The notes: generated by a model not told the origin, from the sequence alone. Shown: positions 1-7,741, counted from the first letter of the stretch. The stretch: 44,518 bases of DNA from Lachnospiraceae bacterium (GCA_024698145.1 JAILRO010000011.1:1-44518), one strand, 5' to 3'. Translations and numbers: made by a program.

Positions 1-218
1 TGTTCCCGGTTCTGACTGTGAAGGATAAGTTTGATCTGGAAGGGAAGAAACAGCAGGCGAAGGAGTACATAGCATCGCTTATGAAGCCGACAGAAGCAGA
101 AATGGAGTACATGGAAAGGTTTATAGAAAAGGAATATAAACCGGAGTTGCTTTTTGAGGATGCTGAGATCATTGAGCGATTGAGAGAGCATCCGATGGCG
201 TTATGGAAATGTAAATGA
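1..218 (+). CDS. C-terminal end of AbiEii/AbiGii-type nucleotidyltransferase (partial)
   Basis: The reading frame is open from the left edge (first full codon at base 3) and ends at TGA 216-218. About 72 residues are visible: a highly charged helical tail ending in HPMALWKCK. A closing His-Pro-Met-Ala-Leu-Trp is, as I recall, typical of the C-terminus of AbiEii/AbiGii nucleotidyltransferase toxins, which usually follow a small AbiEi-type antitoxin gene. The catalytic domain lies outside the window, so the family call rests only on this tail. The GTG at 18 is an internal valine codon, not a start. If correct, the 5' partner should be just upstream of the window. Alternative: an unrelated protein with a charged tail. 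Confidence 0.55.
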   Translation, partial: FPVLTVKDKFDLEGKKQQAKEYIASLMKPTEAEMEYMERFIEKEYKPELLFEDAEIIERLREHPMALWKCK

Positions 219-228
219 TATGAGGCGT

Positions 229-451
229 TTTTACACAGTTTGAAGAAAAAAACAGGCCCAAATAAGCCAAAATAGACCGAAAAATGAACATGTGTGTTGT
301 TGAGAAAACTAGCTAAAATCGAGGTGTTTAAGCATGATAAAGGTACTGTTCGTCTGCTGGGGCAACATATGTATATAAGCCCCAAAACCGCATAAATAAA
401 GGATTTGTTTCTGACCGAAGAGTGCTTTTACACAGGATTTACACAGTTTGA
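229..451. repeat. Short direct repeats before both phosphatase starts
   Basis: TTTTACACAGTTTGA occurs at 229-243. TTTTACACAG is found again at 426-435, followed at once by ATTTACACAGTTTGA at 437-451. One set precedes the dead phosphatase start at 334 and the other precedes the intact gene at 491. This suggests that the leader and gene start were duplicated together. No other gene is visible in 219-490. Confidence 0.6.
334..378 (+). pseudogene. Remnant 5' end of a low-molecular-weight phosphatase gene
   Basis: After a GAGGTG ribosome site, an ATG at 334 opens a 14-codon frame reading MIKVLFVCWGNICI and then TAA at 376-378. The intact gene at 491 begins MIKILFVCHGNICRS. The two match at 11 of the first 14 residues, including the catalytic-loop Cys, but in the remnant His is replaced by Trp and the frame stops where the essential Arg-Ser should be. 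No further phosphatase similarity is seen downstream. It is most simply a decayed tandem duplicate. A leader peptide that happens to resemble the gene is a less likely alternative. Confidence 0.65.
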
Positions 452-490
452 TTTTAGAAAAATTCAACAACTTATAGGAGAGTTGATTAA

Positions 491-973
491 ATGATAAAAA
501 TATTATTCGTATGCCACGGCAACATATGTCGTTCGCCAATGGCCGAGTTTGTATTAAAAGATATGGTAGAAAAATGTGGACTGTCGGATTTATTTTATAT
601 TGCGTCCGCAGCCACAAGTACAGAGGAAATCTGGGGAGACAGAGGTAATCCTGTCTATCCGCCGGCAAAGAAGGAACTTGCAAAGCACGGACTTTCGTGT
701 GAGGGTAAGTATGCTGTACAACTCAAGCGCGAGGATTATAAGAAGTACGATTATTTGATTGGAATGGATTCTGCAAACATTCGCAATATGGAAAGAATGT
801 GTGGTGGTGATCCGGACAGGAAGATACACAAGCTGATGGCGTTCGCCGGAAGAAACAGAGACGTCGCAGACCCTTGGTACACCGGAGATTTTCGAACTAC
901 ATTTAACGATGTGGTTGAAGGATGTAGCGGATTCCTTGAGTGTGTTATGACCGAGAGGGTAAATGAACTATAA
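491..973 (+). CDS. Low-molecular-weight protein-tyrosine phosphatase
   Basis: This 160-residue cytoplasmic phosphatase hydrolyses phosphotyrosine through a cysteinyl-phosphate intermediate. The N-terminal P-loop CHGNICRS is at residues 8-15, with nucleophile Cys8 and phosphate-binding Arg14. The general-acid Asp lies in DPWY around residues 127-130. Length and domain layout match the family. The ATG follows AGGAGAG. It is the first gene of a same-strand run with the hydrolase (1009), HAD phosphatase (1582) and acylphosphatase (2455); gaps are 15-66 bp, which suggests one operon of small hydrolases. In many Firmicutes such enzymes counter tyrosine kinases of exopolysaccharide control, but no kinase gene is visible here. 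Confidence 0.93.
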   Translation: MIKILFVCHGNICRSPMAEFVLKDMVEKCGLSDLFYIASAATSTEEIWGDRGNPVYPPAKKELAKHGLSCEGKYAVQLKREDYKKYDYLIGMDSANIRNMERMCGGDPDRKIHKLMAFAGRNRDVADPWYTGDFRTTFNDVVEGCSGFLECVMTERVNEL

Positions 974-1008
974 TCAGCTGCTTATCATGTAAGGAGGATG
1001 CGGTTAGA

Positions 1009-1566
1009 ATGTCAAAACTGGCAGTAATATTTCCGGGAATCGGATACCATACGGACAAGCCATTGTTATATTTTTCGAAAAGGCTTGCAAGTAATGCGGG
1101 ATATGAGATAATAAGTGTTGACTATACAGGATTTCCGAAAGGTGTTAAGGGCTCAAAGGAAAAAATGAAGGAGTCTTATCTTATTGCATTAGAGCAGACT
1201 CGGGATATCCTTAAAGATGTCGATTTCACAAGTTATGAGGATGTACTTTTTATATCAAAGAGTGTAGGAACGGTAGTGGCGGCAAGCTATGCAAAAGAAC
1301 GTGGTTTGCAGGTAAGGAACATTTACTATACACCGGTTGAGCAAAGCTTTGATTATATGCAGGAAGGCAGCGGGATTGTGTTTCATGGAACGGCTGACCC
1401 ATGGGTGGAGACGCCGGTAATTGAAGTCGGATGCGAGAAATTGTCGTTGCCGCTTTATATTACACCGAATGCAAGTCACTCTATTGAAACGGGAGATGTG
1501 CAGACAGACCTTAATAATTTTAAGGTAATTATGGAACAGACGCAGAAGTACATAACATTAATTTAG
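1009..1566 (+). CDS. Small alpha/beta hydrolase
   Basis: The 185-residue protein has an alpha/beta-hydrolase pattern: an N-terminal strand followed by FPGIGYH (oxyanion region), a nucleophile elbow SKSVGT with Ser85, an acid in HGTADPW (Asp130) and a late histidine in NASHSIE (His157). There is no signal peptide or membrane segment, so it should be cytoplasmic. The ATG is preceded by AGGAGG. It starts 35 bp after the phosphatase gene and ends 15 bp before the HAD gene. The substrate cannot be read from the sequence; an esterase or acyl hydrolase is a reasonable guess. The fold call is firm, the activity is not. Confidence 0.8.
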   Translation: MSKLAVIFPGIGYHTDKPLLYFSKRLASNAGYEIISVDYTGFPKGVKGSKEKMKESYLIALEQTRDILKDVDFTSYEDVLFISKSVGTVVAASYAKERGLQVRNIYYTPVEQSFDYMQEGSGIVFHGTADPWVETPVIEVGCEKLSLPLYITPNASHSIETGDVQTDLNNFKVIMEQTQKYITLI

Positions 1567-1581
1567 AAAGGCAGAAGATAA

Positions 1582-2388
1582 ATGAAATACCTTATATTAG
1601 ATGTTGACGGAACACTTACTAACAGCAAAAAGGAACTGACGGACAAGACTTACGAAGCGCTTATGAACATACAGGAAAAGGGCCACAAGATAATCATTGC
1701 ATCGGGTCGTCCGACACCAGGTGTTAAATGGATTGTGGACAAGTTAAAACTTCACGAGTATGGCGGATATGTTCTCTGCTTTAACGGCGCGAAGGTCATT
1801 GACCTTAAGAACGACAAGATAATTTACCAGAATATTTTTCCGAGAGAGTGCATAGCTCCGCTTTATGAGTATGCGGTGAAGAATGATATGGGTATGATAA
1901 CTTACGAAGGCGATACGGTAATACACGGAACAAGACCTGACGATTACATGAGATTTGAAGCGCGTCTTAATTTTATGGAGCTTAGACAAGTTGATAATTT
2001 CCCTGATTATATTACTTTTGATGTTAATAAATGTCTCTTTACGGCGTCACCGGAGGTTGCGCCTGAATTAGAGAAAGAAATGGCCGCTATGTATGAGGGC
2101 AAGCTCAGCATTTACCGCTCGGAGGAGTTCTTCATTGAGGCAATGCCGTTAGGCGTTGATAAGGCGGCATCTCTTGACAAGCTCTTTTCCGCTATCGGTG
2201 TAAATGTTGCCGACACGGTAGCTTGTGGCGACGGCTTTAATGATATGTCGATGATAAAATACGCAAATGTCGGAGTTTGTATGAAGAACGGTCAGCAGGT
2301 GGTTAAGGAAGCTGCGGATTATGTTACAGAGAAGACAAATGATGAGGATGGACTTGTTGAAGTGATAGACAAATTTATCCTTGGTTAA
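1582..2388 (+). CDS. Cof-type HAD-IIB family phosphatase
   Basis: This 268-residue member of the haloacid dehalogenase superfamily has motif I DVDGTLTN at the N-terminus (Asp7 nucleophile, Asp9 acid/base), motif II in IIASGRP, and motifs III/IV in the C-terminal GVDKAASL and GDGFNDMSMI. The long cap between motifs II and III is the IIB (Cof) type. Length is normal for Cof/YidA-like enzymes, which usually dephosphorylate sugar phosphates or cofactor phosphates such as pyridoxal 5'-phosphate or FMN. The substrate is not predictable here. The ATG follows AAAGGCAGAAG. It lies 15 bp after the hydrolase gene, probably in the same transcript. Confidence 0.9.
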   Translation: MKYLILDVDGTLTNSKKELTDKTYEALMNIQEKGHKIIIASGRPTPGVKWIVDKLKLHEYGGYVLCFNGAKVIDLKNDKIIYQNIFPRECIAPLYEYAVKNDMGMITYEGDTVIHGTRPDDYMRFEARLNFMELRQVDNFPDYITFDVNKCLFTASPEVAPELEKEMAAMYEGKLSIYRSEEFFIEAMPLGVDKAASLDKLFSAIGVNVADTVACGDGFNDMSMIKYANVGVCMKNGQQVVKEAADYVTEKTNDEDGLVEVIDKFILG

Positions 2389-2454
2389 TTTTTGAAAACG
2401 GTACAGGATTCTTTGGAACACATAATTGATATTGTGATACAGAGGAAAGAAACA

Positions 2455-2730
2455 ATGGGAGTAATAAGAAAACATTATTATGTAAGCGGCAGGGTGCAGG
2501 GCGTTGGTTTTCGCTATCGTGCATACCATACAGCCAACAGCTTGCGACTTACCGGATATGTCAAGAATCTATACGACGGCAGGGTTGAACTAGAGGTTCA
2601 GGGCGAACGTGATATGGTTGAACGTTTTCTGGGAATGGTTGAACAGGGAACGTGGATTCACATAGATGGAATTGAAAGCGAGAACATGGATGTGATTGAG
2701 GATGAGAGAAGTTTCCGCACGGAATACTGA
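2455..2730 (+). CDS. acyP: Acylphosphatase
   Basis: This is a 91-residue cytoplasmic enzyme that hydrolyses carboxyl-phosphate bonds. The signature GRVQGVGFRYRAY contains the substrate-binding Arg, and the second motif GYVKNLYDGRVELEVQG contains the catalytic Asn. The frame is open upstream to a TTG at 2392, but the ATG at 2455 follows a GAGGAAAG ribosome site and gives the usual length of about 90 residues, so the longer start is rejected. It lies 66 bp after the HAD gene and is likely the last gene of that operon. Confidence 0.92.
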   Translation: MGVIRKHYYVSGRVQGVGFRYRAYHTANSLRLTGYVKNLYDGRVELEVQGERDMVERFLGMVEQGTWIHIDGIESENMDVIEDERSFRTEY

Positions 2731-2819
2731 AGGTGATATTTTCCCGTTCTTGCAATATTAGATTTCGCAATATGTTATAATTACTAATATATTTTACATA
2801 GCTGAAGGAGGTATATGAT

Positions 2820-3998
2820 ATGTACGAAGAAGTTACAAAGACAATTTTAAATGTAGGTGTGGACGATCATGATATTGAGTTGTTTGAAAACCAATATGAA
2901 CTTCCGGATGGAATGGCATACAACTCATATCTTATAATTGATGACAAGGTTTGCCTTATGGACAGCGTGGATGCTGATGTTACAGAAGAGTGGGTTGCCA
3001 ACATAGACAAGGCACTTTCGGATGCAGGCAAGACTACGATTGATTATTTTGTGGTTCAGCATATGGAGCCGGACCATTCGGGGTCAATTTTAACTCTGAT
3101 TAAAAAGTTTCCGAACGTTCAGATATATACAAGCATGGCCGCCTCGAATATGATGAAGCAGTTCTTTGATGAAGATTTATCAGATAAGATAACAGCGATA
3201 AAAGAGGGTGACACTTTAGAGCTTGGAAGTCACAAACTTTCATTTATAGCAGCACCGATGGTGCATTGGCCGGAGGTTATGATGACTTATGAAAGCACAG
3301 AGAAAGTATTGTTCTCTGCAGATGGTTTCGGCAAGTTTGGTTACAAGGGTGCAGAGGCTGACGACTGGGCATGCGAAGCAAGAAGATATTATTTTAATAT
3401 TGTTGGAAAGTACGGAGCGCAGGTTGCGGCAGTTCTTAAGAAAGCAGAAGCTTTGGATATAGAGCATATATGCGCACTTCACGGACCGGTTCTTCCGGAG
3501 AACGAGCCTCTTGAGTTCTACATTAACAAGTACAAGACATGGTCTGCTTACGAGCCTGAGGATGATGGCGTTGCACTTATATTTGCTTCAATCCACAACC
3601 GCGGAACCAAGGAAGCAGCAATGAAATTGGCGGAGATTCTTGAGGAAAAGGGCGTCAAGTTTGGCATAACAGACCTTGCTAATGATGACCTTCATGAGGG
3701 TGTTGAAGATGCCTTCCGTTATGACAAAATGATTCTTTGTGCATCATCATATGATGCGGATTTGTTCCCGCCAATGAGTCATTTCCTCAATATATTAAAG
3801 ATTAAATCATATCAAAAGCGCAAGGTTGCTCTTGTAGAGAACGGAAGCTGGGCACCTTCTGCAGCGCGCGTTATGAAATCTTATGTTGAAAACTTCAAGG
3901 ATACAACTCTTGTAGAACCTGTCGTATCAATCAAGTCAACATTAAAGGACGCAGACGTGCCGAAACTTTCTGAACTGGTTGATAACTTACTGGCATAA
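2820..3998 (+). CDS. fprA: Flavodiiron protein (oxygen/NO reductase)
   Basis: This two-domain, 392-residue cytoplasmic flavodiiron protein reduces oxygen to water (or NO to N2O) with electrons from rubredoxin or a similar donor, and protects anaerobes. Residues 1-245 form the beta-lactamase-like diiron domain: His81-x-Glu83-x-Asp85-His86, His149, Asp168 and His221 fit the expected iron ligands. Residues 250-392 are the flavodoxin domain (FASIHNRGTKEAA FMN loop, later GSWAPSAARVM). There is no C-terminal rubredoxin domain, so it is the basic class. A strong ribosome site GAAGGAGG precedes the ATG. The leader has TATAAT at 2776-2781 and a repeated GCAATAT at 2752-2758 and 2767-2773; the exact promoter is uncertain. 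It ends just before the structured repeat at 4001. Confidence 0.95.
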   Translation: MYEEVTKTILNVGVDDHDIELFENQYELPDGMAYNSYLIIDDKVCLMDSVDADVTEEWVANIDKALSDAGKTTIDYFVVQHMEPDHSGSILTLIKKFPNVQIYTSMAASNMMKQFFDEDLSDKITAIKEGDTLELGSHKLSFIAAPMVHWPEVMMTYESTEKVLFSADGFGKFGYKGAEADDWACEARRYYFNIVGKYGAQVAAVLKKAEALDIEHICALHGPVLPENEPLEFYINKYKTWSAYEPEDDGVALIFASIHNRGTKEAAMKLAEILEEKGVKFGITDLANDDLHEGVEDAFRYDKMILCASSYDADLFPPMSHFLNILKIKSYQKRKVALVENGSWAPSAARVMKSYVENFKDTTLVEPVVSIKSTLKDADVPKLSELVDNLLA

Positions 3999-4000
3999 AA

Positions 4001-4379
4001 AATTGCTGTTTAATGCACTTTTATTCCTAAACAAACGCGTATAGATTATCAGATGTATGAATATCCTGTATCCAGGTGAAACGCACTAAGAGGTTGTAGG
4101 TATGCCGACTACACTTTCTTATAATACGCGACCGGCTATGGATTCGACATCCTGTCTCAACATGCCTTGCCTGACATCCGTGTCAGGCATTCGCTTATGT
4201 ACTCACGGCATACCAACAACCTCTAAGTACCTTTCAGATGTCACAGGATATTTCACACACAGATAATCTCACGCTGTTCTTTCATGTAGGAAAGTGCATC
4301 AAATCAGCTGATGCGAGCCGTAGGCGAGTCGCGTGCCGCCCTCTATGTTGTACATGCGAAACTTAACTAAACAGCAATT
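4001..4379. repeat. Structured non-coding repeat element, copy 1 (complete)
   Basis: This 379-bp element lies between convergent fprA and the methyltransferase gene. It begins AATTGCTGTTTA and ends with its exact reverse complement, TAAACAGCAATT (4368-4379). Inside these 12-bp termini the two arms pair imperfectly: 4012-4070 (through GAATATCCTGT at 4060-4070) against about 4243-4300, which starts ACAGGATATT. The right arm carries about 65 extra bases (about 4301-4367), with GCGA and TCGC ends forming a small stem. A second copy begins at 44320. No open frame of note is inside. It resembles a MITE-like palindromic element or a structured RNA and could also end transcription of both neighbours. 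The methyltransferase stop codon lies within its right terminus. No clear target-site duplication is seen. Confidence 0.8.
4089..4224. repeat. Core of repeat copy 1 bounded by 19-bp inverted repeats
   Basis: AGAGGTTGTAGGTATGCCG at 4089-4107 is answered by CGGCATACCAACAACCTCT at 4206-4224 (18 of 19 complementary). The 98 bp between them are not palindromic overall but contain a strong hairpin, TGCCTGACA (4168-4176) with TGTCAGGCA (4181-4189) and a 4-base loop. Relative to the left arm this core runs in the opposite direction from the core of the copy at 44320. Confidence 0.85.
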
Positions 4380-5586
4380 ACCCTCGCACAAGTTCCATAA
4401 GCGTCTGCTTTATATTAAATTGTGCACACAATCGTTCCGCTTCCTCCCACGCTTTTTCACGACGTTCTTTAGAGGAATTGTCATGACGCACTGCTCGTAT
4501 AAGTATATTCTTTGGCGAATGCGCTATATCAATAAACTCAAGAAGTTGCGTATGATATCCGCAGTACTCAAGCACATTTGCTCTTATAGCATCTGTCATA
4601 AGTGCACTTACACGTTCTTTGATGATTCCGTGTCTTGTAAGGATTGCAAAATCATCACTTGCAATCTGTGCATTTATCTCATGCTGACAACACGGAACCG
4701 AAAGTATAATACCTGCTTTCCATGAGATGGCATTATAAAGTGCATAGTCCGTCGCAGTGTCACAAGCATGTAACGTTACAACCATATCTACCGGCTTATC
4801 TGTTTTGTATCCATTAATATCCCCCAGTTCAAAATAAAGATTATCATAATGATATTTCTTCGCGGTCTCATTGCATTTCTTTATTACATCAGTTTTAAGA
4901 TCAAGTCCTGTTATTGTAGCATTTATTCCTTTAAGTTCAACGAGATAATAATACAGAATAAATGTAAGGTAAGATTTACCGCATCCAAAATCTATTATAT
5001 TGAAGGTATCCTTTACCTTGACATTTTTGACAACATCATCTACCAATTCCAGGAAGCGGTTAATCTGTTTGTACTTGTCGTACATAGAATTAACCACCTT
5101 GCCCTCTTTCGTAAAAATTCCAAGATCAACAAGCGGCGGCACAACCGTTCCTTCCGCAAGAATATAATTCTTCTTTCTGTTGTAATTATTATAGGAAGGT
5201 TTACATCCGTCGTTCACGGTTATAAGATTATCTTTTGACGTATCATTTGACTTTCTAATCAGTCTATCGGATGATAGGAGTTTTCCTTTTTTTGTTACTT
5301 TAAAATCCCACTGACGCTCCTTTCCAAAAACATTAAGTTGGCTAAATGATTCCGGGAACATCAAAAAGACCGCCTCGCACATTCCGGCAACATTTACATT
5401 CTCATGAAAGGCCTGCTTGTCCGTGAAACGTTCTATCTGATAGGACACGCCATCACCTTTCTCATACTTTCGTATCACAGCTTTTTTGTATTCATTGTCC
5501 TTAGATGTAGGATTGCTTATAACAATCTTGTCAGGACACTCATTAAGTATATCTTTTATTTTCTTTTGGTCGTTTGAAGTTAACAT
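4378..5586 (-). CDS. SAM-dependent methyltransferase (Methyltransf_32-like)
   Basis: The protein has 402 residues. An N-terminal half of about 180 residues has no familiar motif. It is followed by a Rossmann methyltransferase domain with motif I IIDFGCGKSYLTF (about 197-209), the acidic motif II in ITGLDLKTD, and the downstream LHACDTATDYAL and SVPCCQHE segments. The His-Ala-Cys-Asp and Cys-Cys-Gln-His signatures fit the Methyltransf_32 group, whose members include tRNA/rRNA methyltransferase candidates; the substrate is unknown. There is no membrane segment. It is 23 bp downstream of the DUF2752 gene. The C-terminus runs into the terminal repeat of the element at 4001-4379, so the last codons may have been set by that insertion. 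Confidence 0.85.
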   Translation of the reverse strand: MLTSNDQKKIKDILNECPDKIVISNPTSKDNEYKKAVIRKYEKGDGVSYQIERFTDKQAFHENVNVAGMCEAVFLMFPESFSQLNVFGKERQWDFKVTKKGKLLSSDRLIRKSNDTSKDNLITVNDGCKPSYNNYNRKKNYILAEGTVVPPLVDLGIFTKEGKVVNSMYDKYKQINRFLELVDDVVKNVKVKDTFNIIDFGCGKSYLTFILYYYLVELKGINATITGLDLKTDVIKKCNETAKKYHYDNLYFELGDINGYKTDKPVDMVVTLHACDTATDYALYNAISWKAGIILSVPCCQHEINAQIASDDFAILTRHGIIKERVSALMTDAIRANVLEYCGYHTQLLEFIDIAHSPKNILIRAVRHDNSSKERREKAWEEAERLCAQFNIKQTLMELVRG

Positions 5587-5609
5587 ATAACACCTTTCTA
5601 ATACATCGA

Positions 5610-6032
5610 TTACGCCAGCATATCAATGCCACAAAAAACAAGTAACAGATTCCGTATAATAAAGAAGGAAACAACAATAGCCACATACAAATATACCGGC
5701 CATAGTTTCCGTGTGTAATAACGCCTGCCGTTATTTTTGATAAGCGTTAGCACAATACCTATTTCATAGTGCAAAATAAGCAATGCACCAAAAACCACAG
5801 CAGGGTTAAACTTTATCGAATCTATGATTCTTCCGGAAAGCAATGCAAAGGTTGCTCTCGTTCCGCCGCACCCCGGACAGTACAAATGCGTTATTGCATG
5901 AAACGTACAGTCAGGGTTAGGTATTATGTCGTACCTTGCAAGAAGCATACCAACAAAAACAATGCCCGCACCAAGCACTCCGGATATATTGACTATAAGG
6001 AAATCTCTAAACAATATCTTTCGGTCTGTCAT
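5610..6032 (-). CDS. DUF2752 family membrane protein
   Basis: This 140-residue membrane protein carries the DUF2752 signature HLYCPGCGGTRATFALLSG, with the Cys-Pro-Gly-Cys-Gly-Gly-Thr-Arg core, followed by FNPAVV. About three hydrophobic segments are visible: N-terminal, middle (AVVFGALLILHYEIGIVLTLI) and C-terminal (VYLYVAIVVSFFIIRNLLLVF). The frame is open to 6140, but the ATG at 6032 has a GGAG site 5 bp upstream, and the longer form would overlap the divergent gene at 6124. The function of DUF2752 is unknown. In other genomes it often accompanies small DUF4190/TM2-type membrane proteins, as here. Confidence 0.88.
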   Translation of the reverse strand: MTDRKILFRDFLIVNISGVLGAGIVFVGMLLARYDIIPNPDCTFHAITHLYCPGCGGTRATFALLSGRIIDSIKFNPAVVFGALLILHYEIGIVLTLIKNNGRRYYTRKLWPVYLYVAIVVSFFIIRNLLLVFCGIDMLA

Positions 6033-6123
6033 AATATCTCCATAAAAAACTTTACACAATAGTGTAATAAATGTTATTATAATGCTACTATAATATAATA
6101 ACTTAGGAGGAGAAACAATACCT

Positions 6124-6690
6124 ATGGATGAAAATAACAATAAAAGTCCTTTAAGCTACGACGCTCCAACATCGGGCGAATACAGCAAACCGGAAGAAAC
6201 AAAAGTTGAAGAAACAAAAGTTGAAGAAACAAAAGTTGAAGAAACTGTAACAGAGGCTGCCAAAGTCGAAGAGCCTACGGCAACTGTCCCTTCAGCTTTT
6301 GAGGCACATGTTTCAAACCCTGTTGATACTTCATCACATCAGGAAGTATTCGGTGGACAGGTAGAAGGAAATGCAACTGCCAATTATGCATCTAACAACT
6401 ATGGTGCTCCTGAAGAGTTTTCAAAAGGTTTCGCAATTGCTTCTCTTGTAATGGGTATACTTAGTCTTCTTTCTTGCTGCTGTACATTTTTATCAATTAT
6501 ATTCGGTATACTCGGTATAATCTTTTCATGTGTACAGAAGAAGGATGCCGAAGGCAACAAGCCGGGAATGGCTATAGTTGGTCTCATCCTTTCTATATTA
6601 GGATTGGTTATCTCGGTAGGAAGTATCATATATGTACTTTGTCTCGGCGGAGCAGCATCATACCAGGATATCTTAAACAGCATGCAGTAA
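6124..6690 (+). CDS. DUF4190 domain membrane protein with acidic repeat N-terminus
   Basis: The protein has 188 residues. Residues 1-95 are a hydrophilic, Glu/Thr/Val-rich, probably disordered tail with tandem EETKV repeats. Residues 100-175 hold two hydrophobic hairpin segments in the DUF4190 pattern, AIASLVMGILSLLSCCCTFLSIIFGILGII, a short polar turn QKKDAEGNKPGMA, then IVGLILSILGLVISVGSIIYVL. The ATG follows AGGAGGAG. It diverges from the DUF2752 gene with only 91 bp between them, rich in TATAAT-like boxes (for example near 6075 and 6091). Function is unknown; such proteins are generally considered envelope or scaffold proteins. A terminator follows at 6707. Confidence 0.85.
   Translation: MDENNNKSPLSYDAPTSGEYSKPEETKVEETKVEETKVEETVTEAAKVEEPTATVPSAFEAHVSNPVDTSSHQEVFGGQVEGNATANYASNNYGAPEEFSKGFAIASLVMGILSLLSCCCTFLSIIFGILGIIFSCVQKKDAEGNKPGMAIVGLILSILGLVISVGSIIYVLCLGGAASYQDILNSMQ
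6193..6245 (+). repeat. 15-bp tandem repeat inside the DUF4190 gene
   Basis: The unit GAAGAAACAAAAGTT begins at 6193, 6208 and 6223, with a partial fourth unit at 6238. It encodes repeated Glu-Glu-Thr-Lys-Val. The repeats are identical at the DNA level, so copy number could change by slippage without a frameshift. Confidence 0.9.
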
Positions 6691-6706
6691 TCAATTAAAA
6701 TAACAA

Positions 6707-6740
6707 TGGCAATCCTTTCTAGGATTGCCATATTTTTTCT
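6707..6740 (+). terminator. Rho-independent terminator between convergent genes
   Basis: TGGCAATCC (6707-6715) pairs with GGATTGCCA (6722-6730) across a 6-base loop and is followed by TATTTTTTCT. It ends the DUF4190 transcript. It overlaps the last codons of the opposing parvulin gene and may also stop that transcript, although the T-run on that side is weaker. Confidence 0.88.
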
Positions 6741-7741
6741 GCAAGTTTTCTGTTTATCTGCTTGTCAAAATCAAAACTCGGGTCATAGTCTTTAACCCAA
6801 GTATCAAACATACCGCTGAAGTATTCTTTCTGCTTTGAACGAACAATGTTTGCTTTATTCTCTTTTGTCAGTTCTTCATCATTAGACTTAAGCATCTTAA
6901 ATATATGATAACCATATTGTGTTTCCACAACCACACTGACCTCGCCGTCAGCAAGTTCAAGAATCTTAGAAGCAACACTCTCGCCATATTCTTCCGTAAT
7001 CTGACTTTTTGACATTGTATAAGATGAAGCATACTGCAGATTGTATTTGTCAACGAGTTTTTCATAAGTAGTGTCCTCATCCTCTGCAAGAGAAGTAAGC
7101 GCTTCATTGGCCTTATCAAGCTGTTTTTGTTTTTCCTCTTCGGAATATTCCTTTATCGAACCATCCTTCTCAACCTTGTAACATTCAAAGACCATGTCAT
7201 AGAATGAAATCATTCTTGCTTCCTCATCAGAAATCTCAAAATCATAATCTTCAAGCACATGCTCATACACCTTGTTTGCAACAAGGTTTTCTTTAATAAC
7301 CGCCTTTACAAGCTGGTTACTGATTCCAGATTCTTTGATATCTTCCTCGGTAAGACCTTTGTAGAACTTGTCTGCTATTTCTTCTATCTCTGAAATCTCA
7401 CTGTCCGTAAGCGAAATGTTAAGCTCTGCGGAATGAGCATTCAACACCTTGACACGATTAATATCCGATACGATATCCTTAATTGTGATATCCTTAACCG
7501 AACTGTTTCCATCATCTGTATTAAGTTCAAGTTCCCAAACACCATTACCGTATACCTTGCAATAATCTTCTTCTATTGTCTTGGCATAAATATAATACTC
7601 CGCATAAGTAATATCATCGCCACCAAAGTTATATACAACCAAATTATTTTCGTCCACCTGTTTCTTGTTACATCCTGTAATAACAGTTGAAAAGGAAAGG
7701 AGTATTGCCATAATAAAACAAGCCAAATATTTTTTCTTCAT
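6719..7741 (-). CDS. Parvulin-type peptidyl-prolyl isomerase lipoprotein (PrsA-like)
   Basis: This 340-residue secreted lipoprotein has a lysine-rich start, a hydrophobic stretch and the lipobox VITGC, with lipidated Cys24. Residues about 30-190 form the SurA/PrsA-like N-terminal helical domain. Residues about 195-305 match the PpiC rotamase fold (IADELADGEVSVV-like segment and QYGYHIFKML). Such proteins help exported proteins fold at the outer face of the membrane. It starts 14 bp downstream of mfd on the same strand, an order common in Clostridia. The ribosome site AAGGAGGTG precedes the ATG. Confidence 0.9.
   Translation of the reverse strand: MKKKYLACFIMAILLSFSTVITGCNKKQVDENNLVVYNFGGDDITYAEYYIYAKTIEEDYCKVYGNGVWELELNTDDGNSSVKDITIKDIVSDINRVKVLNAHSAELNISLTDSEISEIEEIADKFYKGLTEEDIKESGISNQLVKAVIKENLVANKVYEHVLEDYDFEISDEEARMISFYDMVFECYKVEKDGSIKEYSEEEKQKQLDKANEALTSLAEDEDTTYEKLVDKYNLQYASSYTMSKSQITEEYGESVASKILELADGEVSVVVETQYGYHIFKMLKSNDEELTKENKANIVRSKQKEYFSGMFDTWVKDYDPSFDFDKQINRKLAEKIWQS

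Noticed and set aside
2392-2454. TTG-initiated longer form of the acylphosphatase
   Set aside because: ATG 2455 has a good ribosome site and gives the normal family length.
4001-4379. Insertion sequence or protein gene inside the repeat
   Set aside because: No transposase or other plausible frame is present; only structured non-coding sequence is seen, and no target-site duplication could be identified.
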